Assembly: GCA_025449115.1 (NCBI GenBank) | Contig: JAHLKC010000008.1 | Location: forward strand, 372,001 to 436,000 | Length of the DNA: 64,000 nucleotides | Direction of reading: 5' to 3' | Source of the DNA: Chytridium lagenaria | Lineage: Eukaryota > Chytridiomycota > Chytridiomycetes > Chytridiales > Chytridiaceae | Shown here: in pieces, positions 56,858 through 64,000 of the stretch | Layout: every line of letters starts with the position of its first letter | Position numbering within the stretch: the stretch's first letter is position 1 | Position numbers and translations under genes: made by a program | Notes under the pieces: model-generated | What the model saw: only the letters and a program-made list of their open reading frames with translations | Database searches by the model: none | Told to the model about the DNA's origin: nothing

Positions 56858-57631
56858 ATGGCTGCAACACATATCACCGACCCATTTGTCGATGACGATG
56901 GTCGTGAAGAAACACGCATCATGTACGATCTCACAGACATTGAAGTAGATCCAGGGATTCGACGGATCATCTGCATTGCCATCGACGAAAGTGGTAAGAA
57001 AAACATCACACGAAGACTTAAGAGATTTCAACTAAAAAGTCACCTTTCTTCTTTTTTAAGAGCAATCGAAATATGCTTTCGAATGGACGCTTGATCACTT
57101 GATCGTGCCTACAAAAGTACACGGAGATGAGGATTTAATTGTGTTAACACGTGAGTTCATCTTCTCCTTCAAACGCTTACCATTCCACCAATCCATAACA
57201 TTTATGAAATAGACTGCTACAAACCCAACCCACCTCACCCACCCCCCTACCTCCTCAAATCCCTCCTCCAACGTCTCCACGCCCACATCCCCTCCCACCC
57301 CCACATCCACGCTCTCCATCTCAAAGGCGACCCCCGAACCCTCCTCCCAACCCTCCTCACGCTCTACGCGACACCCCTTCAACCCCTCCTCTCTCCCCAC
57401 AAATCACCGTGCACACGCACAACACGCTGAGGATCCCTGAAAACGTGTCGACCAGGGCCATGGATGGGATTTGGGGGGAAGAAGGGGGGATGAAGAGTGG
57501 GGAGAAGAGTGTGGACGGTTGTTGTGGGGAGACGGGGGAGACGGACGGGGAAGAGCGTTGGAGAGTTTGTGGCGTTGCATGCGCCAAATGGATGTGCGGT
57601 TGTGATTGTGAGGAGGAAGGAGGTGAAATAA
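56858..57631 (+). CDS. Universal stress protein (UspA) family protein
   Basis: A small alpha/beta protein of the USP family, which binds ATP in some members; its cellular role here is unknown. The start ATG at 56858 (MAATHITDPFVDDDG). After a short acidic leader, strand 1 reads RRIICIAIDES, and across the first intron (donor GTAAGA near 56992) EQSKYAFEWTLDHLI, the canonical USP opening. DEDLIVLTHCY spans the second intron. The C-terminus in the correct frame reads SVGEFVALHAPNGCAVVIVRRK, the usual USP ending, stop at 57629-57631. The reading frame shifts between about 57370 and 57540, where the DNA is very C- then G-rich, so the central ATP-loop region cannot be read with confidence. A tandem pair of TATA boxes lies just upstream. 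Confidence 0.75.
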
Positions 57632-58010
57632 ATCCGAGTTTATTCTTTTTTGGTGGTTAATGAAGTATGTTTTTTGTTCTTTGATACTATGCATTGTCGT
57701 TCGATTTCACTCTGCAAGGCGCTTATGTGATTATGGTGCCGCTGATTATTTTATCCTCCAAATGGGTAAGTTGGCACAATATAGAGGAAAAAATACTAGC
57801 GCTATGTTTAGAAGTTGAAAACGAAGAAGCCATAACGAATTTAAAGAAAAATAGCAACATTATGACTTTACAGCGAATAGAGGGAAACGATGGGATAAAA
57901 GGAAATCGCAATGACATATGAAAGAAACAACTAAAAAAATCAAATCACTTAAGGAAGCCAAATGAAAATACAATCGCACACTACTAAAATCACGCTCAAC
58001 TTCAATGCTT
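57632..58010. other. Convergent intergenic region
   Basis: Lies between the facing 3' ends of the universal stress protein gene and the two-TM protein gene. A-rich on the right. No gene is seen. Confidence 0.5.
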
Positions 58011-59328
58011 TCACGCATCCTCAAATACATTTGTGTCTTCCCCCAACAACTCATCGTTTTCTCCAAGAGTGCTGTATCCCCTCTTTTTCCCATTTCCAAA
58101 CACACAAATCCTCAACAACCCGTAAACTCCAAATGCAGTACTGACGAAGACAGGAAGGATGAACACAAAGACGACATGGATCCATCTGAGTTCATACTCG
58201 ACGTTCATGTATGCGGTGTTGTAGGGTTGACGTATAACTGCAGTGAGTGGAGTGAGCGCATAAGGGAGGGAGACGATGCAACGGTTCTTCTTAGAGGTGG
58301 GATCGCAATATTGAAATGAGGTGGTGATGTCGACTTCAAGCTGACGGCCACTAAAAACGACGTGAGTTTTTTTTTTTGGATGCTAATTATAATATGGTGT
58401 TTACCTCATCTTGACAGTCCATTCCTCACGGAGGGTATCGAAACATCTTGTATGCTCTGCACCGTAGATTCCAAAGTAAAGATCTATTCCGTTCTCTTTT
58501 TGCTTGTTTGTCACGGGGATGGTGTAATTCGTCGTTGAAGATGTTGAGAGGTAGTCCGTGACGTTTAGATTGACCGACTCGTCATGAGATTTAAGTTGAA
58601 GGTAGCAACCAGGGTGATGGGAAACGAGTTTAAAGTCCAGATCGATGGTCTACAAAAGGGGTTCATATTAGTACCAGCGAAGAAGTCGGGGGGTAATTAT
58701 AAGATAAAGATTGTACCTCCGACACTGGCTTGATTTCAACCCATGCATTCCCATCATATTCGGATCCCACTTCTAACGTCCTTTCAAAATCGCGCTCAAC
58801 GTAAATCGGCGTGTTTTGGAACAACGCTACCCCAAAGTTGAACCTGTCCGTGTGAATGACCGCCGACTTGTACCACAGTCCACTATAAAGGGCATTGGGT
58901 TGGAACTCAGAAACAGCCATATGACGGGAGTAAAAGTAAGTTTTGAAAAAGTCGGCGTTTTTGAGAAGGAAGAAGGCGGTGATAGGGAGTGCGAGGAACA
59001 TGAGGTAGACTGTAAGAATTCTTGTTAGATGATACGGAGCAAAGCGTGTACACTAGTTGTGGAACTTACATAATGTCCATAATATTTTTGGTACCCATAT
59101 CTTTCTCCTATCCCTCTTCTTTTTCTCATGCACAGCGGGGTCAAAGGGAGTCAAAGCTGAATACGTGACGGGGAGGAGTATCTTGCACAGCGTATTCGTC
59201 GGAGACGTGATCCACAAGGACGTCTTTTTGATAGAACCACCAGATTTAGGCTCCGATAGGACAAGGTCGACCGGCCCAAAGCCAAGCACCGTGATGGAAA
59301 GAGTTGAAAGGGTTTCGTGAGAAGACAT
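58011..59328 (-). CDS. Two-TM membrane protein of unknown family
   Basis: Not recognised. The start ATG complementary to 59326-59328 gives MSSHETLSTLSITVLGFGPV, a cytosolic N-terminal segment of about 90 residues. TM1 spans the first intron (WTL then FYLMFLALPITAFFLL). A large presumably extracytoplasmic domain follows, with LFQNTPIYVERDF, HHPGCYLQLKSHDES, NVTDYL and NYT (N-glycosylation sequons), IDLYFGIYGAEHTRCF and YCDPTSKKNRC. TM2 near the C-terminus reads WIHVVFVFILPVFVSTAFGVYGLL, then a short cytosolic tail ending EDTNVFEDA. Introns fall near 58998-59070, 58655-58720 and 58352-58405. The topology (N-in, two TM, glycosylated lumenal or outer domain) resembles CDC50-type proteins, but I see no diagnostic CDC50 sequence. 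The exon sequence is clean, without frame breaks. Confidence 0.65.
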
Positions 59329-61486
59329 TCAGAGTTATTTAATGGTTAATGAGACTGAAATGAAGGCGCGTTGGGTTGGTTTTTATGCAATTGAAAAGGG
59401 CTGGGTTTTAGACAGAATTGTCGGAAGTTTTTATTAACCGCTTAAATCTTCGCCCCTGGAAACGTGGAAGCTCCTAAAAGGGGGCCACACATGACGGCGG
59501 AGGGTCTAGGGCAAGTGTGAAATAAATTGAGCGCTGGGGATCAAATTGGCTGTCCGCCTTTACAACAATTAGCCTTGTTTAGAAGGATGTAGATTGCTGA
59601 GTTAGAACGTGGCCATGATTACTCGCTATACTTTTGAATTAATAAGCTCTGAAGGAATTTACGTGGATCTGCTCTATGATCTGATTTCATCTCAGTGATC
59701 CATGATCCATGATGTGTTCCTTGATAAATGCTAAATATCCTCCATCATTCACTGTCTCACAGACCCTTTAGCTTCAAACGAAAGTTTGAGGTAATGTTTA
59801 GCCCTTTTCGCCACGCCTTAGCCTTAGCTCTTTATCTGACACCTTGTTCAATTCTTAGTGAGCTTCTTTTTAAAATACATATCTTTAACTCTTCTCAAGC
59901 GATGTATGCGTCCAAATTTTTATTAGTCAGCGAACCCATCAAGATAGTCTTGATTCTTGGCGGCCATCTTTCATGCGAATGATATTAAAATCTAAAAGTT
60001 TTGTGGCCTTACTGGAAAAAGGCCGATGGTTAAGTAAATGGACAGACAATGTCTGCCTTGCCCAAACTCCATTTTCGACACATCCTACAACGGCGGCATA
60101 GCCTTTAGTTTAAGAACTCATGACAATCTTTAAACGAGCCACGATATTTATAATCTGCGTTTTTTAATTGCCGCATTCATACTTTATCGACAAACAAGGT
60201 AAGAAGTCAGAGCTGGATGTGTCTTGTTTTAAAGTAATAATATTTTATGTTTGTTGTTGGCGGTGTTATAATCAAAACTTAATATTCTCCAACGACTTAG
60301 ATAATAAGCTGGAGAGACGTTATCTTAAAACTGTTGAATTTTCGCGCATTGCCAGACTTGGTTGGAGTACGGATACTTAAGGACATTAACACGTTAACTT
60401 GATACTTGATCAGCGCATTAAGGTTTTAAGTGGCTGGGTCAATTCTCAATGTGGCTTTTTGTACCACCACTCTGGACAAGTCTTTGATGTGGTTAGTTAC
60501 ACCAATGCCAAGAAAAGATGATTGTGTAAAGTTAAACTGCAATAACAGACACAATCGTTATGGCTGCCTTCATTGAACCCGTCATCGAGGTGCCCACCAG
60601 CACATGGAACGGTCCGCACAACCAAAATGATCTACGTAGTACATCCTCATACATACATATACTTATCATTGGTTTTCTCAACTTAATCAATAGGGTACTA
60701 CCGACATCCTCACAGCAACTTGATTTGATGGCAACCGTGCAAGTCCCATAGATATATACTAGCTATCTTTTCACATATACAGTCTCTCCACTGTCTCACT
60801 ACCCCATCTCATCCTGACGACCAATTTCACTATGTATACCAAAAGAACAGAAGCCTGTGTCGCTAGTAAAATCCAATTTTCAGTTGATATCAAATGATGG
60901 AAGAGAATTAAGATTTCATGTTAAGCATAGTTACAATAAAAAGGCTTAATCAAATATCAATTATATAGGCTCGAAAAAGGAAAGATATTTTGTTTGAAAA
61001 ATATGAGCTATGACAGGGACCAAACTAGGGAGGTGGTTACGAACTGGTTCAGACATCATTTTTGGACTTAAAGTTGAAACAGAAAGCTTCGTCGGCAGTG
61101 CAGTTAAAGATGCCCATGACCACCATTCTAAAGCGGAATCGACAAAGAAAGTTTGATGGGGGGGTTTTGAATGTCTAAACTTCAGACCGTCATTCAAGCA
61201 TCCACTTGTGATCCGTTTCTTATTTTATTTTGTCGGTACACGGTATACTTTGGATAAAGTACAAGAAATACCACCATGCCTATAATCAATGTGAATATTG
61301 CAGAGTCACGTATTTATTATATAGGTAAAATTATGGTGGTTGACAGCAGTGTCACCATGCCTCTAAATGTGTGAGACGAGTATAAAAAGCGCGTGGTGAT
61401 TTCACGGCTATACCACATCGTGATAACTGCAGTTGTGAAACATCCTAACTATAATATCCATCGCTACCTTTTTTTAGTAAATAAGA
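59329..61486. other. 2.2-kb intergenic region, no recognised gene
   Basis: No open frame here shows recognisable similarity or a convincing exon chain. A 63-codon frame at 60560-60751 begins with a good start context but ends quickly. The right end (61270-61486) is the promoter of the next gene, with a TATA box at 61381. Confidence 0.55.
61381..61388 (+). promoter_or_regulatory. Candidate TATA box, single-TM protein gene
   Basis: TATAAAAA lies 99 bp before the start codon at 61487. Confidence 0.45.
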
Positions 61487-62727
61487 ATGGCAACGACTAA
61501 TACGACGACGATCCTTAATCCTACTTCGTCCTTGTCCTTGACGATCCCCTCAATAACGGCGACAGTTCCGTAAGTGCAGAGTTTGATGTCTTAATTGGAC
61601 TCGAGTCTATGACAAGTGTTGGATATCTCTATCCATGAAAACTGAAATATCGAATTTCTTAACTCTTCCAGCTTCCCAACAACAACCCTCCGGCCCGCCC
61701 TAAACGTCCTCGAGTCGAATTACTACAAATTGAATATTAGTTATGTTTATAGCAAATTCGCGTCAAACATATCAACCTGTACATCCAACTCGGTCTCTGC
61801 TTGCTTCATCCAGGACGACTCCGTGAATCTTCCTCTCGACCTTTGCTCAAAAGCCAACCTCTGCAACGGACTCGTATGTGGGGATAGTATTGGCAACCCG
61901 GTCAGTAGTTATAAAAAGGGATGCTACCTTTCCATCAATATGACTTTTGACGCGTCAACGACTGGCAAGACCACTTACGCCATGTACATTAGAAGTGAGT
62001 TTTCATCATCATGCTCACCATTCTCACACGGCTTTGTTAGACGGTCGCAGCGCAATAGTCAATTCTAAAACAATCAGCGTCAGCTCTTCAGGCGCCGTCA
62101 CGACCATTGCCCCGTCTCCAAAGCCAAGCCCAAGCCCGCGGTTCCTTCCTGGCCGCACACCCGCGTCAGCTCCATCTATCAACTACGGCCTCATTATCGG
62201 TCTTGTCATCGGTGGGATGCTTCTCGCCACCGCCGCAGTCTACGGATCTCGGAACACTAGCCTAGAAGAGAGAAAAAGGAAACGGGCGGAAGCACAAGCT
62301 CGACTCGATGCTCTCAACCAATCTGCTCCGGGTGGAGTGGTAAGTTTTTCCCCTTATATGTTCTCCCAACAATTCGTTAACTTCTCTCTCTAACCGCCTC
62401 CCTGACCAAAAACCAATGTTGAATTAACCCCAGGCCATCCAGTACGAATTACCCTCTTACTCAAACCAGCCAGCCTTCCAACAAGAGCACTATGTCGCTC
62501 AACTTGCTTCCTCCCCGCAACAGCAGTATGCTCCGCAATCCCCTTATAGCCAGCAACAGCAGATTACGTCTCAGCCCGCTTACTCTCAACCGTATGTAGT
62601 ACCAGGTGCCGCATTTCAACCTTCACCTGGTGTCGCGTCTCAGAATTCAAGTGTGCAGTATTCGGCGTATGAGGTTCCATCACCGCAATCTGCTTCAAAG
62701 CCTAAAGGCGCAACCACCTATGTTTAA
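61487..62727 (+). CDS. Single-pass membrane protein with Cys-rich ectodomain and Gln-rich tail
   Basis: Not recognised. The start ATG at 61487 (MATTNTTTILNPTSS) gives a Thr/Ser-rich N-terminus without a clear signal peptide. The first intron is at about 61571-61671. The ectodomain has CTSNSVSACFIQDDS, LPLDLCSKANLCNGLVCGD and KKGCYLSINMTF, seven or so cysteines likely to form disulfides. After the second intron comes a Pro/Ser-rich stalk (PSPKPSPSPRFLP), a TM segment INYGLIIGLVIGGMLLATAAV, a basic EERKRKRAEAQ stop-transfer, and, after a third intron, a Gln/Pro/Tyr-rich tail (QQQYAPQSPYSQQQQ) ending KGATTYV at 62725-62727. The layout resembles fungal cell-surface sensors or Wsc/mucin-like proteins in shape only. 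A relic of the same gene lies 440 bp downstream. Confidence 0.65.
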
Positions 62728-62822
62728 GGCGTAGAACAATATTTCAAATCTCCTTGAATAATGTACTTGTCGTACTTTTCTGTTCCATGAAATACCGTAA
62801 CGTTCAAATTATGATAATTCTT

Positions 62823-62828
62823 AATAAA
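62823..62828 (+). promoter_or_regulatory. Candidate polyadenylation signal AATAAA
   Basis: AATAAA lies 96 bp past the stop codon of the single-TM protein gene. Confidence 0.4.
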
Positions 62829-63162
62829 ATGACTCCATATTATGGCTTAATAGTGAATTGATGTATTTTATTATATATTATTTATAATTTGGGGGTTACG
62901 GATACTTTATTCAACAGAATTAAAATACGAAAACAGACGGTCAAACAGGGCAAAAACGCGGCGAGTACATTTCTTTAAAATACCGTCATTAATATTCGGG
63001 TGAGTTTGTAGGCACAACCTTTAGCGATAAAGCGGACTGCATGTGAATACACCCGTAGATGTGAGAGTCAGCCAATGGACAAGGGCGTCTAAAACAAGGG
63101 CTGCCTATATCAAGTGTAAGGCTCCTTTCCTATCATATATACTAATTGTTGTTCATGATTAG
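62829..63162. other. Intergenic stretch before the relic copy
   Basis: AT-rich at first. Near 63090-63120 the sequence AAGGGCTGCCTATATCAAG weakly resembles the end of exon 2 of the upstream gene (KKGCYLSI), possibly a decayed exon. Confidence 0.35.
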
Positions 63163-63700
63163 ACGGCCGTTTCTTTACCCTCGACGGAGAATATATCAGC
63201 TTCAACGAGACAACCGGCAAAACTGTTCACAACCGTAATCCACCACCCTCTGTGAACATTGGTCCTATCATTGGTGTGGCTTCTGGAAGCTTCCTTCTCA
63301 TAGTCAAAGTTGTCTTATCTTTGATGAAGTAAATCGTCAAATGCATCAAGTAGTAGGCTATTGTAATGTTAGTGCAAACATTTTCTTTGCCTCACTTACC
63401 TTCGTTCTTGGAAACTTACGTTATTTTTTACTCGCCCTGGGTTCGCGCATTATAATCATCATCAGATCACCGCACCAGGAACCGCAAATCAGGTTCATTC
63501 CGGTTTATGGGCGGTCCGAGTTTTGGTAACTTACGAAGTTGTGAGTGTTTTGTTTGTTTATTTCATCTTTCTTCATTATTTCTCACATTTTTTGATTTTG
63601 GTTTACTTGTTCTTTAATTCAGCAACCCCAGCCCCGTCTTCCCTCCTATATCATTCAGGATTCGGATCAGCCTAACGCACCTCACAACATTATGCCTCTA
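63163..63700 (+). pseudogene. Relic or diverged tandem copy of the single-TM protein gene
   Basis: After an acceptor ending TTAG, just as in exon 3 of the upstream gene, the sequence reads NGRFFTLDGEYISF, then PPPSVNIGPIIGVASGSFLLIV. This corresponds to NGRSAIVNSKTISV and SINYGLIIGLVIGGMLL upstream. The frame stops at 63330-63332, without the basic stop-transfer segment. Further on (about 63622-63690) QPQPRLPSYIIQ recalls the upstream tail start QYELPSYSNQ. No intact exon 1 or 2 is found upstream. It could be a pseudogene from tandem duplication or a poorly modelled paralog. Confidence 0.45.
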
Positions 63701-64000
63701 ACGCTGCTCCCGTATACCAATAGTATAGGGAACCTATCCCACCGCGGTAAACACTGTGGATTGTGATATGCTTTGCAGGCTGCGCTTAGCGTGCACAATC
63801 TTTATATACCTTTTTAGAATATCTTCTATTTCACAATTAGTGACTTGAATGCAATTAGTTTATACGTCTATTTAAATAATTGACTCGAGTGTTGTGGGAT
63901 TGTTTACCAAGATTTTTTTCTTCTCGGTAGTATGCTTTACAATAACACGTCTTTCACGCTGCGCTACTCTCGTGAACCAAAAGTACGCAGAGCCTATACC

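Noticed and set aside
58011..59328. Naming the two-TM protein as a CDC50 flippase subunit
   Set aside because: Only the topology agrees; no diagnostic CDC50 sequence was seen.
60560..60751. 63-codon frame with a good start context
   Set aside because: No similarity, no splice-linked exon found downstream, and no promoter element recognised.

Overview
The window looks like nuclear DNA of a flagellated (zoosporic) fungus, most likely Chytridiomycota. The genes are split by short GT-AG introns. Ciliary genes (CFAP44, CFAP20DC) sit beside typical fungal genes: a Zn2Cys6-type transcription factor, a PFA4-like palmitoyltransferase, secreted DUF3712-like proteins and an external NADH dehydrogenase with an EF-hand. 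I cannot name the species. No rRNA, tRNA, transposase or CRISPR was seen.

Layout. 0-1.1 kb: dTDP-glucose 4,6-dehydratase (minus, runs off the left edge). 1.2-4.1 kb: a coiled-coil protein (plus), divergent from it by 55 bp. 4.2-6.6 kb: CFAP20DC (minus). 6.7-13.8 kb: CFAP44 (plus), sharing a very short bidirectional promoter with CFAP20DC. 13.8-15.0 kb: a tandem array of about 17 units of 73-79 bp between convergent genes. 15.0-16.7 kb: DHHC palmitoyltransferase (minus). 17.2-21.2 kb: DBP10/DDX54 DEAD-box helicase. 21.7-24.7 kb: type II NADH dehydrogenase. 25.4-28.0 kb: calcineurin A. 29.6-31.7 and 33.1-35.2 kb: two divergent secreted DUF3712-like paralogs. 36.7-51.5 kb: three tandem membrane class III cyclases. 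52.5-56.4 kb: transcription factor. 56.9-57.6 kb: universal stress protein. 58.0-59.3 kb: unknown two-TM protein (minus). 61.5-62.7 kb: single-TM protein with a Q-rich tail, followed by an apparent relic copy.

The most notable feature is the cyclase cluster. Each of the three genes reads as N-terminal membrane block, cyclase domain, linker, second membrane block, second cyclase domain. The catalytic residues are distributed opposite to mammalian transmembrane adenylyl cyclases. The first domain carries the C2-type Lys/Asp/Asn/Arg set and has lost the second metal Asp. The second domain carries both metal Asp residues. This predicts intramolecular heterodimers with swapped domain order and ATP-type purine residues, quite unlike the LRR-type Cyr1 of other fungi.

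A technical theme runs through the window. Many conserved genes, including ones expected to be essential, contain single-base frame breaks at or beside short homopolymers. Sequencing or assembly indels explain this better than pseudogenes, but they mean exon models here are approximate. Gene extents are given from first to last coding base including introns.
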